From CAMCXT01 sp040403315 (GTDB lineage: Bacteria; Bacteroidota; Bacteroidia; M30B66): a stretch of 64,000 nucleotides of DNA. The notes under the pieces are model-generated. The model saw nothing but the letters and a program-made list of their open reading frames with translations, was not told the origin of the DNA and ran no database searches. Positions 39,909 to 49,619 of the stretch are shown here, piece after piece (the first letter of the stretch is position 1; each line of letters begins with the position of its first letter). The DNA is taken from NCBI GenBank assembly GCA_040403315.1, contig JBBAKX010000001.1, positions 124,001 through 188,000 of the forward strand, read 5' to 3'. The position numbers were made by a program, and so were the translations under genes.

Positions 39909-40777
39909 ACGAAAGACAAAAGGAAGATCCAAAACAATTGATCGATCATGGTTCCTTCGAGCCAAAATGCATACATCATCTCACCTGAATCTTCGTTGAT
40001 TTGTGCAATCAGCCAACCACTTGAAGCGGCAGAAATGATCATTGCGATTGCTGTTGAGCCACTAATGAAACTGAATTGAAATCCAGCAACGGCCAACAAT
40101 GCAAAAGCCGCCAATAAAGCACGGCAGATGAAACGCGTTTTGTGAAATCCCCAACTCGCTGCGAAAGTCTTCACATTGTTTCTTGCATCGATGGTAAGAT
40201 CACGCAGATCGAAAGGAATACTAATAGCTGTTAGAAAAATGAATCTTTCGGCCATGAGCCATAAAACAGCCGGAGAAATATGCTCAAGCAGTAGTGCTTC
40301 CTTCGAGGCAGGTACCACCGTGATAACCGACCAAACAGCAGAAATGATGAATGTTTTTACAAAAGGAAGATCGCGTAACCGGGTCCAATTTCCGCCGAAA
40401 GGCAAAACAGGCAAAACATACAGCAACGAAAAAAAACCTGCTGGAATTAACCAGTGAAGCATTTGAAATTCGATTATAGGAAAAAGAAACCACCCTGCAG
40501 TTGAAAAAGAAACCAATAAAATGAATATAATGGCTTTTCGGTTGTCACGAATCCAAATGTGCCGATTAGAACCTTTGGCATAATACGCCAATGAAGAAGC
40601 AGGAACTCTGTGATAATTGTAGGCGGCAACTGTGGCAAAAAAGATGATAAAAAACCATCGCCATTGAAATGGCTCGGCTAAAGTAATCGTGGAAGCAGCA
40701 TACATGCATCCAGCACAAGCAGCCACCCAAAAATTGCCGAAAACAATCCATCGACTGGTTTCTTGAATCTTAATCAT
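39905..40777 (-). CDS. UbiA-like integral membrane protein
   Basis: A 290-residue protein with about eight or nine membrane segments. The segment IPFDLRDLTIDARNNVKTFA matches the second aspartate-rich motif of UbiA-type prenyltransferases (DxxDxxxD followed by KT). At the place where the first motif, NDxxDxxxD, is expected, this protein has AAYNYHRVPASSLA instead, so normal Mg-diphosphate binding there is doubtful. It may be a divergent or non-catalytic member. The start is at ATG 40777, four bases after the stop of the upstream gene, so the two are probably one unit; the longer frame to 40816 would overlap it. Confidence 0.65.
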   Translation of the reverse strand: MIKIQETSRWIVFGNFWVAACAGCMYAASTITLAEPFQWRWFFIIFFATVAAYNYHRVPASSLAYYAKGSNRHIWIRDNRKAIIFILLVSFSTAGWFLFPIIEFQMLHWLIPAGFFSLLYVLPVLPFGGNWTRLRDLPFVKTFIISAVWSVITVVPASKEALLLEHISPAVLWLMAERFIFLTAISIPFDLRDLTIDARNNVKTFAASWGFHKTRFICRALLAAFALLAVAGFQFSFISGSTAIAMIISAASSGWLIAQINEDSGEMMYAFWLEGTMIDQLFWIFLLSFV

Positions 40778-40781
40778 GATT

Positions 40782-41723
40782 TTATTGCAGAATTGTTGTG
40801 AGAATCGCCAGACCACTCACATACCCGATAGACGACCACAAAGCGGCGCTTTTCACTGAACGTCTTTTCGCAGCGGTGCCGAAACCTTCTTTGTAGGCTT
40901 CGTTGCTTTCCATTGCAGGATTAAACCCATGACGTTTGTTGTTTTTCGGCAGCGCATAGCCAACAATCCCGGTGTAACTGATTACACCCAATGGGCCATA
41001 AAACATCCCAGCTCCGGCACTGATTCCTCCTACGATGAAGCCTCCCAAGCCGGTTAAAACCGGCCGTTTCCTATACGCCTTCATCGCATCGTACTGGCCT
41101 TGCATGTAATTCTTCATTTCGGCAACCGAAAGCCAATTGTTCTCCAAAGTGTCGGGCCTGTAAACAACCGTTTCGGCGCCAGTTGCAGAGCGTATTGAAT
41201 ACACCTTGTCGAGTTCAATTTCACTCATTTTAAGCGTTCCTGGTAATCGATAAAAAAGGAAGCCTTCGGCAGTGTCTACAAAAATGGCTTTGATTGGATA
41301 CCTATCGATTAACGTTAGATTTGACAAGCCTTTTGTTAAGAACTCCTTAGGTATGATCGAATCCTTCTTACTCAACTTAATCTTTCCGGTGAATGGATTC
41401 CATCGGTCGTATTTTTCTGATTCAGTTTTTAGATCGGCTTTGATCACCCTGAACGGTTGCTTTTTAGAGATTAGTGCTCCTTCGGCAGGAAAAATTAAAA
41501 CACTAGATTTTTTCACAAAAAGCAAATCGTCAAAATCGACCACAGTAGAAACTACTTTTCCGGATCGAATTTCCTTGACTATATTGGGTTTGCCGTAACT
41601 TTCGGTGAGAATGTCGGTAATTTGGATGCGACCGGTTCGGTAAAACAAGGTGTCTTGTGCGGCAAGCGGCAAGGCAAGCAGCATAGCGATTAACAAAGAA
41701 AGTGTAACCCTAAAAATCACCAT
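40782..41723 (-). CDS. Exported or membrane-anchored protein of unknown function (313 aa)
   Basis: Not recognised as a named family. It has a signal peptide (MVIFRVTLSLLIAMLLALPLAAQ), a beta-rich body of about 200 residues (RTGRIQITDILTESYG, VVDFDDLLFVKKSS), and two hydrophobic glycine-rich segments near the C-terminus (GLGGFIVGGISAGAGMFYGP and SIGYVSGLAILTTIL) that could span the membrane. Start at ATG 41723: the longer frame begins at a TTG that lies inside the -7 element at 41736-41743. It is followed after four bases by the UbiA-like gene, which suggests a shared role. Confidence 0.6.
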   Translation of the reverse strand: MVIFRVTLSLLIAMLLALPLAAQDTLFYRTGRIQITDILTESYGKPNIVKEIRSGKVVSTVVDFDDLLFVKKSSVLIFPAEGALISKKQPFRVIKADLKTESEKYDRWNPFTGKIKLSKKDSIIPKEFLTKGLSNLTLIDRYPIKAIFVDTAEGFLFYRLPGTLKMSEIELDKVYSIRSATGAETVVYRPDTLENNWLSVAEMKNYMQGQYDAMKAYRKRPVLTGLGGFIVGGISAGAGMFYGPLGVISYTGIVGYALPKNNKRHGFNPAMESNEAYKEGFGTAAKRRSVKSAALWSSIGYVSGLAILTTILQ

Positions 41724-41735
41724 TTTGAAGTTCTT

Positions 41736-41743
41736 CAAACCTA
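41736..41743 (-). promoter_or_regulatory. -7 element (TAGGTTTG on minus) of the 40782-41723 gene
   Basis: CAAACCTA on the plus strand is an exact minus-strand TAnnTTTG match, 12 bases before ATG 41723. It decides that start. Confidence 0.6.
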
Positions 41744-41813
41744 CAAGAAATTAACGCTGATGACAAGTAAAAATCCATTGGTGGTTTGAACCGATTTCTG
41801 TTTGAATTGTTCA

Positions 41814-41821
41814 TAAATTTG
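41814..41821 (+). promoter_or_regulatory. -7 element (TAAATTTG) of gcvP
   Basis: Exact TAnnTTTG match 29 bases before the gcvP ATG. TTTG sequences at 41785 and 41801 are not at the usual -33 spacing. The leader is too short for a glycine riboswitch. Confidence 0.6.
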
Positions 41822-41850
41822 CACGCCCGAACTAAACCGGGTAACCATCT

Positions 41851-44718
41851 ATGATCCGCGATTTTGAATCCCGCCACATTGGGCCGGGACCAGCTGAAAC
41901 AGCACTAATGCTTAAGGCAATTGGAGTTTCTTCGATTGATGAATTGATTGACCAGACCATTCCGCCGGCAATTCGCTTGAAAAAGCCGATGAAAATAGAT
42001 CCTGCTATGTCGGAATATGAGTATTTGCAGCACATTCAGCAATTGGCAGCCAGAAATAAGGTGTTCAAAACCTATATCGGTTTAGGGTATTACGGCACTA
42101 TTACGCCGTCGGTAATTCTTCGAAACATTTTCGAAAATCCAGGTTGGTATACCGCTTACACGCCTTATCAGGCAGAAATTGCCCAAGGTCGTTTAGAGGC
42201 TTTGTTGAATTATCAAACAATGATTCTCGACCTAACGGGAATGGAACTTGCCAATGCATCTTTGCTCGACGAAGCTACCGCTGCAGCCGAAGCCATGCAC
42301 ATGTTTTACGCAATGCGCACCAAAGATCAAGTTAAGTCGGGCGCCAATGTATTGTTTGTGTCGGAAAAATGCTTCCCTCAAACCATCGATTTGCTCAAAA
42401 CACGTTCGGCTCCTTTGGGCATCGAACTACTGATCGGCGACCACGAAACCCTTCAATTTAACAGCAGCATTTTTGGAGCGGTGATTCAATATCCTGATGT
42501 GGATGGACAAATCAACCAATACCAATTTTTCAGCGATAAAGCAAAGGCAAACAACACATACCTCTGTGTTTGTGCAGATTTGATGAGTTTGGTATTGCTT
42601 ACGCCTCCGGGTGAATGGGGCGCCGACTGTGTAGTTGGATCTTCACAGCGATTTGGCGTTCCGATGGGTTATGGCGGGCCTCACGCTGCATATTTTGCCA
42701 CCAAAGAAGACTTTAAGCGATATATTCCAGGTAGAATCATTGGTGTTTCTATCGATAGCCAAGGCAACCGCGCATTAAGAATGGCGCTTCAAACCCGCGA
42801 ACAGCATATCAAGCGCGATAAAGCGACCTCGAACATTTGCACTGCACAAGCATTATTGGCTATCATGGCTTCGATGTATGCGGTGTACCACGGACCAAAG
42901 GGTTTAAGAAACATTGCTAACAGTATTCACAACAAAACCAAAGCGTTAGCAGATGGTATCCAGCAATTGGGCTACACATTAGCGAGCAACAATTATTTCG
43001 ATACTCTGTTAGTGAATCTCCCTGCGGGAAAAACTGTTTCAGCGGTAATTGAAGCAGCCGAAGCCCGTGAAATCAACCTGCGTAAATCGGGCGAACATGG
43101 TGTCGCAATAACCATCGATGAAACCACATCGGCAAATAATCTTCTCAACTTGTTGGAAGTTTTTGCGGGTCTCGTTGGACAAGAAACTCCGGCACTAACA
43201 GTGGCACAAGATCCATTGTTCCCTGAAAGCATTACAAGAAAAAGCGAAATCCTCACCCATCCAGTATTTAACAGCTATCATTCGGAAACCGAAATGATGC
43301 GTTACATCAAAAAGCTTGAGAACAAGGATTTGGCTTTAAATCACTCAATGATTGCCTTGGGTTCTTGTACCATGAAACTCAATGCAGCAACCGAATTGAT
43401 GCCATTGAGTTTGCCAGGTTTTGCCAATCTTCATCCTTTTATTCCTACTTGGCAAGCTGAAGGATACCATGAAATTTTCAGAGAATTGTCGAGTGCGCTT
43501 TGCGAGGCTACCGGATTTGAGGCAGTTTCGCTTCAACCAAATTCGGGCGCACAAGGCGAATATGCTGGATTGATGACCATTCGTGCATACCACCAACACC
43601 GTGGCGATCAACATAGAAACATTGCACTTATTCCTTCATCGGCACACGGAACAAATCCTGCATCGGCAGTTATGGCCGGAATGCACGTTGTGGTTGTTGC
43701 TTGCGACGAAATGGGCAATGTCGATTTCAACGATTTACGCACAAAAGCGATTCAACACAAAGACAACCTTTCGTGCTTGATGGTTACCTACCCTTCAACA
43801 CACGGAGTATTTGAAGAAGCCATCATCGACATTACCGATATCATCCATGAAAATGGAGGTTTGGTTTATATGGACGGCGCCAATATGAACGCTCAAGTTG
43901 GATTAACCTCACCAGGAAATATTGGTGCAGATGTTTGTCACCTCAACTTACACAAAACTTTTGCAATTCCACATGGTGGTGGCGGACCTGGCATGGGACC
44001 AATCGGAGTAAACTCGAAATTGGCACCCTATCTTCCAGGTCATACGTTGATTGAAACAGGAGGCGAAAATGCAATTCATGCAATATCTGCGACTCCATTT
44101 GGAAGCTCATTGATCTTGTTAGTATCTTATGCTTACATCAAAATGTTAGGCAGCGAAGGGCTTACCAATTCAACCAAGTACGCGATTGTCAATGCCAATT
44201 ACATGCGTGCCATCCTCGAAAAGCACTACCCAATTCTTTATAAAGGGAAAGCAGGATTTGTTGCGCATGAAATGATTCTTGACTGCCGCGAATTTAAAAG
44301 GACCGCTAAAGTTGAAGTAGCTGATATCGCCAAGCGATTGATGGACTATGGCTACCACGCACCAACCGTTTCATTCCCTGTTCCAGGGACCATCATGATC
44401 GAGCCAACGGAAAGCGAGTGTAAAGCAGAATTAGACCGTTTTTGTGAAGCCATGATCAGCATCAGGAACGAAGTGGCCGAAATTGAAAGTGCGTTAGCAG
44501 ACGATACAAACAATGTAATCACAAATGCTCCGCACACTGCACTTATGGTAATTTCCGACGGTTGGAGCAAGCCATATTCGCGTGAAAAAGCAGCCTATCC
44601 GCTCGAGTGGGTAAGCGAAAACAAATTCTGGCCTTCGGTTGGAAAAATCGATAACGCTTATGGAGACCGAAATTTGGTTTGCAGTTGCGCTCCTATCGAG
44701 GCATACGCAGAAATGTAA
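41851..44718 (+). CDS. gcvP: Glycine dehydrogenase (decarboxylating), P-protein
   Basis: PLP-dependent P-protein of the glycine cleavage system: it decarboxylates glycine and passes the aminomethyl group to the lipoyl H-protein. The 955-residue length is that of the fused (homodimeric) form. N-terminal half: ESRHIGPGPAETALML, FKTYIGLGYYGTITP. C-terminal half: the cofactor lysine in VCHLNLHKTFAIPHGGGGPG (about 700) and LGSCTMKLNAATELMP. The glycine-rich loop that opens over the active site is complete. gcvT and gcvH are not in the window, so the system is dispersed. Confidence 0.95.
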   Translation: MIRDFESRHIGPGPAETALMLKAIGVSSIDELIDQTIPPAIRLKKPMKIDPAMSEYEYLQHIQQLAARNKVFKTYIGLGYYGTITPSVILRNIFENPGWYTAYTPYQAEIAQGRLEALLNYQTMILDLTGMELANASLLDEATAAAEAMHMFYAMRTKDQVKSGANVLFVSEKCFPQTIDLLKTRSAPLGIELLIGDHETLQFNSSIFGAVIQYPDVDGQINQYQFFSDKAKANNTYLCVCADLMSLVLLTPPGEWGADCVVGSSQRFGVPMGYGGPHAAYFATKEDFKRYIPGRIIGVSIDSQGNRALRMALQTREQHIKRDKATSNICTAQALLAIMASMYAVYHGPKGLRNIANSIHNKTKALADGIQQLGYTLASNNYFDTLLVNLPAGKTVSAVIEAAEAREINLRKSGEHGVAITIDETTSANNLLNLLEVFAGLVGQETPALTVAQDPLFPESITRKSEILTHPVFNSYHSETEMMRYIKKLENKDLALNHSMIALGSCTMKLNAATELMPLSLPGFANLHPFIPTWQAEGYHEIFRELSSALCEATGFEAVSLQPNSGAQGEYAGLMTIRAYHQHRGDQHRNIALIPSSAHGTNPASAVMAGMHVVVVACDEMGNVDFNDLRTKAIQHKDNLSCLMVTYPSTHGVFEEAIIDITDIIHENGGLVYMDGANMNAQVGLTSPGNIGADVCHLNLHKTFAIPHGGGGPGMGPIGVNSKLAPYLPGHTLIETGGENAIHAISATPFGSSLILLVSYAYIKMLGSEGLTNSTKYAIVNANYMRAILEKHYPILYKGKAGFVAHEMILDCREFKRTAKVEVADIAKRLMDYGYHAPTVSFPVPGTIMIEPTESECKAELDRFCEAMISIRNEVAEIESALADDTNNVITNAPHTALMVISDGWSKPYSREKAAYPLEWVSENKFWPSVGKIDNAYGDRNLVCSCAPIEAYAEM

Positions 44719-44741
44719 ACTTGGATTTGTTACGAGGATGT

Positions 44742-44772
44742 TTTGGTATTGTTAACTGAAAATCTAACTTTG
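44742..44772 (+). promoter_or_regulatory. Full promoter (TTTG-N19-TAACTTTG) of the 611-aa cargo gene
   Basis: TTTG at 44742-44745 and TAACTTTG at 44765-44772 are separated by 19 bases, the canonical Bacteroidota -33/-7 arrangement. The leader to the ATG at 44819 is about 40 bases. Confidence 0.75.
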
Positions 44773-44818
44773 TAAACTGATTTTACACGCAATTCAACAC
44801 AACAATTAAAACCACACA

Positions 44819-46654
44819 ATGAAATCTAAATTTTTACTCATTTCATTTTTGAGCAGTGCTGTAGCATTGACCGCTCAAAAAGTAGAAACTACTGCATTTT
44901 CTGCAGTGAAAAACAATGCTAATTTTACACAAAGTGCTCCTTTACAAACTGTTGGTTCATCGAACCGTGAAGTTGTATGGACCAATGATTTTTCTGTTCC
45001 AGCTGATTGGACTATCGCTAACGAAATTGGAAGTGGTGCTGGTGCTGACGATAACTGGGTAATTGGCACAAGTGGTCCTGCTGGAGCTTTTGCAATTGAT
45101 GATATTTTGTCGACTTCTGCTGCTAACGGTTTCGCATTGTTCGATTCAGATTTGCTTTGCTCTACAAACGGTCAAATTGCAAACTTGACTACTACAAACA
45201 TGATCGACTGTTCTGCATACTCTGAATTAGTTGTTGAATTCGAACAACAATATCGTCGTTTCTTTGATTCAACTTTTGTATTCGTTTCTAACAATGGAGG
45301 GACAACTTGGGACAAATACTATGTTAATCGTGATTTGACTAACAACGATGCAGTTCCAACAAACCCTACAAAAGCAAAAGTTTACATTACGCCAACTGCT
45401 GCTGGTCAGGACTCTGTAATGATCCGTTTCCAATTTTACAGCCCATCTACAATCAATGCACTTGCAGGTTGTGCTTACAGCTGGATGATTGATGACGTTG
45501 CTTTGGTTGTTCCTCCTGCTAACGATCTTGTTTTAAACAATATCTATGTTGCTGACATCGTGAATGACTACGAAATGGGCATTATTGCGATTTCACAAGC
45601 AGATTCAATCAACTCAACCGTTACAGTTACAAACGAAGGATATGTTCCACAAAACACTGTAATTAACTACAACATTAAACTTGCTGGAAACTCTGTTGCG
45701 TCAGGTTCAACACCTGCACAAGTAGTTGCTCCTTTCGAAACAGTAAACATCACAGCTCTTTCTAACTTCGTTCCTACTGCAATCGGCGCTTACACTATCG
45801 AAATCAACTTAACTTCTGACAGTGTTGATGTAACGCCTGATAACAACCAAGGAGCTAATGTTCTTACTTACACTCAGAACCAATGGACTGGTATCCAAGG
45901 TTTAGATGTAGTTGGTGATATTACTCAAGCGGGTACAACTTCACCTTACGATCCATTCAAAGTTGGTCAATTCTTCTTCGTAAAAAATCCTGCAACTCTT
46001 CGTGGATTTGACATCGCAGTTGCTCGTGATGCTGCTCTTGCTGCTTCATCTGACATCGAATTGCAACTTGAGCTTTTCACTGCTGCTGATTTGAATACTC
46101 CAGTAGCTTTCGAAGGTTTCCAATTGACTTCAACTCACCCATTAACGCCATCTTGGTTTACTATCGGTCTTTCTTCACCATACGATTTGACTGCTACTTC
46201 TTACTTGGCTTCTATGGGTAACCTTGATACTGACAAGCAATTCAATTTCTACGCTCAAGGTGGAGATGCTGATGCAGGAACTTTGGTTTATGGTCCTTTC
46301 GGCGCAAATGCAGCAATCAACTGGTTTACTGGTTGGGATTACACACCTGCAATTGCTTTGAACTTCGACGAAACTATCGGTTTCAACGATATCAACAATG
46401 CTGGTTTGCTAACTGTATCTCCAAATCCTGCTGCTGATCAACTTACTATCAACTTCACATTGAACAATGCATCTTCGATCAATGTAAACTTGATCGACAT
46501 CAACGGTAAAGTTGTATTCAACAAAAACGTAAAAGGTAACGTATTGTCTTACAAAGACATCCTTACTCTTTCTGACTTTGCAAACGGTATCTACACTTTA
46601 CAAATTGAAAGCAACAACGGTCTTTCTAGCCAAAAAGTGGTTATTGCACACTAA
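44819..46654 (+). CDS. T9SS type A cargo protein (611 aa), paralogue of 47710-49560
   Basis: A secreted protein with signal peptide MKSKFLLISFLSSAVALTAQ. An N-terminal jelly-roll-like domain (about 50-235: VVWTNDFSVPADW, AANGFALFDSD, CAYSWMIDDVALV) is similar to MAM/choice-of-anchor domains. It is followed by a CARDB-like Ig segment (about 235-350: STVTVTNEGYVPQNTVINY), another beta domain with PYDPFKVGQFFFVKN and NFYAQGGDADAG, and a type A sorting domain (LLTVSPNPAADQLTI, LSDFANGIYTLQI). The layout and many motifs match the 616-residue protein two genes downstream. Codons such as GCT, TCT and CGT dominate, which may mean high expression. No catalytic motif. Confidence 0.82.
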   Translation: MKSKFLLISFLSSAVALTAQKVETTAFSAVKNNANFTQSAPLQTVGSSNREVVWTNDFSVPADWTIANEIGSGAGADDNWVIGTSGPAGAFAIDDILSTSAANGFALFDSDLLCSTNGQIANLTTTNMIDCSAYSELVVEFEQQYRRFFDSTFVFVSNNGGTTWDKYYVNRDLTNNDAVPTNPTKAKVYITPTAAGQDSVMIRFQFYSPSTINALAGCAYSWMIDDVALVVPPANDLVLNNIYVADIVNDYEMGIIAISQADSINSTVTVTNEGYVPQNTVINYNIKLAGNSVASGSTPAQVVAPFETVNITALSNFVPTAIGAYTIEINLTSDSVDVTPDNNQGANVLTYTQNQWTGIQGLDVVGDITQAGTTSPYDPFKVGQFFFVKNPATLRGFDIAVARDAALAASSDIELQLELFTAADLNTPVAFEGFQLTSTHPLTPSWFTIGLSSPYDLTATSYLASMGNLDTDKQFNFYAQGGDADAGTLVYGPFGANAAINWFTGWDYTPAIALNFDETIGFNDINNAGLLTVSPNPAADQLTINFTLNNASSINVNLIDINGKVVFNKNVKGNVLSYKDILTLSDFANGIYTLQIESNNGLSSQKVVIAH

Positions 46655-46676
46655 TCGCAATAAAATATAGTCTCAT

Positions 46677-46715
46677 AAAACCCCTTGAGCAACTTCAGCT
46701 TAAGGGGTTTTTTTA
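46677..46715 (+). terminator. Terminator of the 611-aa cargo gene
   Basis: AAAACCCCTT and AAGGGGTTTT pair, with an inner AGC/GCT pairing, around a short loop and are followed by a T run; it lies 22 bases after the stop. Confidence 0.85.
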
Positions 46716-46730
46716 TTTATTTGCCAAAGC

Positions 46731-47633
46731 ATGAAAAAGTATCTCGTATTTCTATTGTTCCCATTTGGACTGTCGGCACAAACAGACACAATTAACACCT
46801 TCTACATTTCTAACGGATCTAATGTTGTTGCAGCTCCTAATGGAGGTTATGCATCTGGAACCAATGGGTATGCTGATAGAGAGAAATTACAAGCCTTTGT
46901 TCCAACCCAACCTTATAGTGTTTTAGGCGCAATTGTTTGGTTTGCTGTTAAAAATGAAGTGTCGTCTCAGCCCGAGTTAAGCAATATTTGGCTTAAGCTT
47001 CGTCGTCATGATATTACAGCTCAAACAACAGTTCCATTTATTGTTGGCCCAAAAGAAACGATCGATTCTGTTTCATTTCCAATCACTAACCTAGTGGCTG
47101 GTTTAACCCCAGAAACAGGTTACAATTATTTGCCCTTCAACAATCCAGTTTTGGTAACATCGCCTTACGGCTTAAGCATCAGTTTTACCGAAGGCATGCA
47201 GGCTGAAGATACCTTGGCCATTATGCACTCTGCAAACGACAGCGTTTTAGCTGTTGGTCAAAGTTGGGAAACATGGAACGGGGATTGGCGAAGAATGATC
47301 GATAACTGGGATCTAAATGTAGACTTTGCAATTTTCCCTGTTATTGATACTACTTTGAATGGAGTGACCCAGATGGAGTCTATCGATTTTGACATTTTTC
47401 CAAACCCAGCCGATAATCAACTTACCGTTACATTGCCTCAATCTAACGAAACATCAACAATTGAAATTCTTGGTGTTAACGGACAGATAATATCTCAAAA
47501 TACTGCTTATCAAGGCGTTGATAAATTCTTCTTGGATGTATCAACTTTGTCTAATGGCTTTTACTTCATCAAGATAATATCGGAAAATCGTATCGGAATC
47601 AAGCCATTTGTGGTTTCAAATTCTGATAAATGA
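46731..47633 (+). CDS. T9SS type A cargo protein (300 aa)
   Basis: A small secreted protein with signal peptide MKKYLVFLLFPFGLSAQ. The body is beta-rich (GYADREKLQAFVPTQPYSVL, PYGLSISFTEGMQ, NWDLNVDFAIFPV) and shows no known enzyme motif. It ends in a type A sorting domain (FDIFPNPADNQLTVTLPQ, LGVNGQII, LSNGFYFIKII). It lies only 17 bases after a terminator and between two paralogous longer cargos. The mid-region resembles the post-Ig segment of those neighbours in strand pattern, so the three may share ancestry or work together on the surface. That is inference. Confidence 0.72.
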   Translation: MKKYLVFLLFPFGLSAQTDTINTFYISNGSNVVAAPNGGYASGTNGYADREKLQAFVPTQPYSVLGAIVWFAVKNEVSSQPELSNIWLKLRRHDITAQTTVPFIVGPKETIDSVSFPITNLVAGLTPETGYNYLPFNNPVLVTSPYGLSISFTEGMQAEDTLAIMHSANDSVLAVGQSWETWNGDWRRMIDNWDLNVDFAIFPVIDTTLNGVTQMESIDFDIFPNPADNQLTVTLPQSNETSTIEILGVNGQIISQNTAYQGVDKFFLDVSTLSNGFYFIKIISENRIGIKPFVVSNSDK

Positions 47634-47668
47634 TTTTTTTTGTCGCTCATTTCCATTTCTTTGCAAAC

Positions 47669-47676
47669 TAAATTTG
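47669..47676 (+). promoter_or_regulatory. Possible -7 element (TAAATTTG) of the 616-aa cargo gene
   Basis: Exact TAnnTTTG match 33 bases before the ATG at 47710. The nearest upstream TTTG (47639) is 26 bases away, longer than usual. Confidence 0.45.
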
Positions 47677-47709
47677 AATGTCAACATTAATTTTTAAAAA
47701 TCAATAACC

Positions 47710-49560
47710 ATGAAAAACAGACTTTTACTCCTGTCATTGGTTCTTGTTGGATCTGCATTAAACGCACAACAACGTGTTACACCTACTCACGAGGTAACCA
47801 CAGCAAAGCAAGTTGTTTCTGCCGATCAAATTCCAACAGATCCTCACAACGGTGCCGCGGTAAACATTACATTTATCGACACCATCTATTCAAACGATTT
47901 CAGTGATAGTATCGTATTTACTCAGAATGTTGCATCTGGCTCATCCAGCGAGTGGGTGTTTGGAACAAACGCTTCGGTAGGTAACGGCGGTTTTTTCAAT
48001 GCAGCATTTGCATCAAGCAGCGCAGCAAACGGTTACGCATTGTTCGATTATTTCGGATTTAATGCGGTTGCTCAGTTTGCAAATTCAACATTCACTTTAG
48101 GTCCAATTGACCTCACAACTGCAGTTGCTCCATTAACAGTAAACTTCGAGCAGTACTACGCGAAATTCCGCGACTCTGCTCAAGTTTGGTATTCACTCGA
48201 TGGAAACAACTTCACGCTTTTAGGCGATAATACCGACTTGCCTTTGTATGGCCTAAATGCACAAGGTCAAACAATCGGAAGCACTACTGCAAATGGAGAG
48301 CTAAAGTCGATTTTTGCAGATCAACTCGCTGGGCAATCGCAGGTTTGGATCCGCTTCCGTTACTGGTCTGATGATGGAGGATACTCTTGGCTTGTGGATG
48401 ATTTAACTATCACCAATGTTTCTGTTCCTTCAGTTGATTTGGATTTGGTTAATCTTTACAGCATGGATCCAGTGTTACTTGATTACGACATTACGCCTTT
48501 ATCGCAAGCCGATACGCTTGTTTATGGTGTAGTTGTAACGAACAATGCGCTTAATGCTGCATCTTTCACAGTAAACTATGATGTTCAATTTAATGGTGCT
48601 TCTGTAGCTAGTGGATCTGATCTTGTTGGTGTAATTGCACCGCTACAAACAGATACACTTTACTTCTTAACCAACTACACTCCAGACTCAATTGGAACGT
48701 ACACTCTTTCTGCTACTATTGTTGCAGATGGCGACTTTACCGCAAACAACAACACACGCACCGACCAATTCGATATCTCCGAATACATCTACTCTCCAGT
48801 CGCCAATTTAACTGGATCATATTCTGAGTCATTAAGCGGTTCTGCAGCGCCTTACGATGCTTATAAAGTGGGTCAATTCTTCTACACAAAAGCAGCAGGA
48901 ACAATTTACGCTGCAAATCTCGCAATGCCTCGCCCGGTTGGTACTGCAAATTACCCTGTTGAATTAACGATCGAAATTCGTGACGCTGCAGATATCGAAA
49001 ACATCATCAACATTGCCGATTATGTACTCGATAATACACATCCTTCAGGCACACAATACAAAACTGTACTTTTCGATCCACCAGTAGATCTTGCTGAAGA
49101 TAAACTTTACCTTCTTGTTGTTTCTACAACCGACGAAACCAAAAAATTCAATTTCTACGCTCAGCAAGGTGATGATGATGAAAGCACACGTGCTTATGGT
49201 CCTTTTGGAGTTGATAATGCAATTAACTGGTTCCGTGGTTGGACATTTACACCTTGTTTCCAGTTATCATTCGACCCTGAAGTGGCTGGCTTGAAACCAA
49301 CAGATGCTGGAATTAAGTTAGCGGTTTACCCCAATCCAGCTGATGCAAACATCAATATCGTAATGTCGATGGACAATGCAATGTCGGCTACATTGAATGT
49401 ACTCGATATCCAAGGTAGAATTCTTACTACCCGCAATATTGAATCTTCTCTTTCCGTTACTGAATCAATTCCAACTTCTGATCTTGCCAATGGGATTTAT
49501 ACCCTTCAAGTAATCACTGCAAAAGGAATTAGCACACAGAAAATCACGGTTGCTCACTAA
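47710..49560 (+). CDS. T9SS type A cargo protein (616 aa), paralogue of 44819-46654
   Basis: Secreted protein with signal peptide MKNRLLLLSLVLVGSALNAQ. Layout: jelly-roll-like domain (IYSNDFSDSIVF, AANGYALFDYFG, YSWLVDDLTI), a CARDB-like Ig segment (LVYGVVVTNNALNAASFTVN), a domain with PYDAYKVGQFFYTKA and KKFNFYAQQGDDDES, then YGPFGVDNAINWFRGW and a type A sorting domain (KLAVYPNPADANINIVM, SDLANGIYTLQVI). The end QKITVAH mirrors QKVVIAH of its paralogue. Function unknown; probably a surface structure or binding protein. Confidence 0.82.
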   Translation: MKNRLLLLSLVLVGSALNAQQRVTPTHEVTTAKQVVSADQIPTDPHNGAAVNITFIDTIYSNDFSDSIVFTQNVASGSSSEWVFGTNASVGNGGFFNAAFASSSAANGYALFDYFGFNAVAQFANSTFTLGPIDLTTAVAPLTVNFEQYYAKFRDSAQVWYSLDGNNFTLLGDNTDLPLYGLNAQGQTIGSTTANGELKSIFADQLAGQSQVWIRFRYWSDDGGYSWLVDDLTITNVSVPSVDLDLVNLYSMDPVLLDYDITPLSQADTLVYGVVVTNNALNAASFTVNYDVQFNGASVASGSDLVGVIAPLQTDTLYFLTNYTPDSIGTYTLSATIVADGDFTANNNTRTDQFDISEYIYSPVANLTGSYSESLSGSAAPYDAYKVGQFFYTKAAGTIYAANLAMPRPVGTANYPVELTIEIRDAADIENIINIADYVLDNTHPSGTQYKTVLFDPPVDLAEDKLYLLVVSTTDETKKFNFYAQQGDDDESTRAYGPFGVDNAINWFRGWTFTPCFQLSFDPEVAGLKPTDAGIKLAVYPNPADANINIVMSMDNAMSATLNVLDIQGRILTTRNIESSLSVTESIPTSDLANGIYTLQVITAKGISTQKITVAH

Positions 49561-49581
49561 TCAGTAAGCACAAATTAGTCG

Positions 49582-49619
49582 AAGCCCCGATAGTCATCAG
49601 ATTGTCGGGGCTTTGCTTT
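49582..49619 (+). terminator. Terminator of the 616-aa cargo gene
   Basis: AAGCCCCGA (49582-49590) and TCGGGGCTT (49605-49613) form a perfect 9-bp stem followed by TGCTTTT. It also lies just after the queA stop on the other strand. Confidence 0.75.

Noticed and set aside
41739..41850. Glycine riboswitch before gcvP
   Set aside because: Only 112 bases separate the genes and the -7 element leaves a leader of about 25 bases, far too short for the aptamer.
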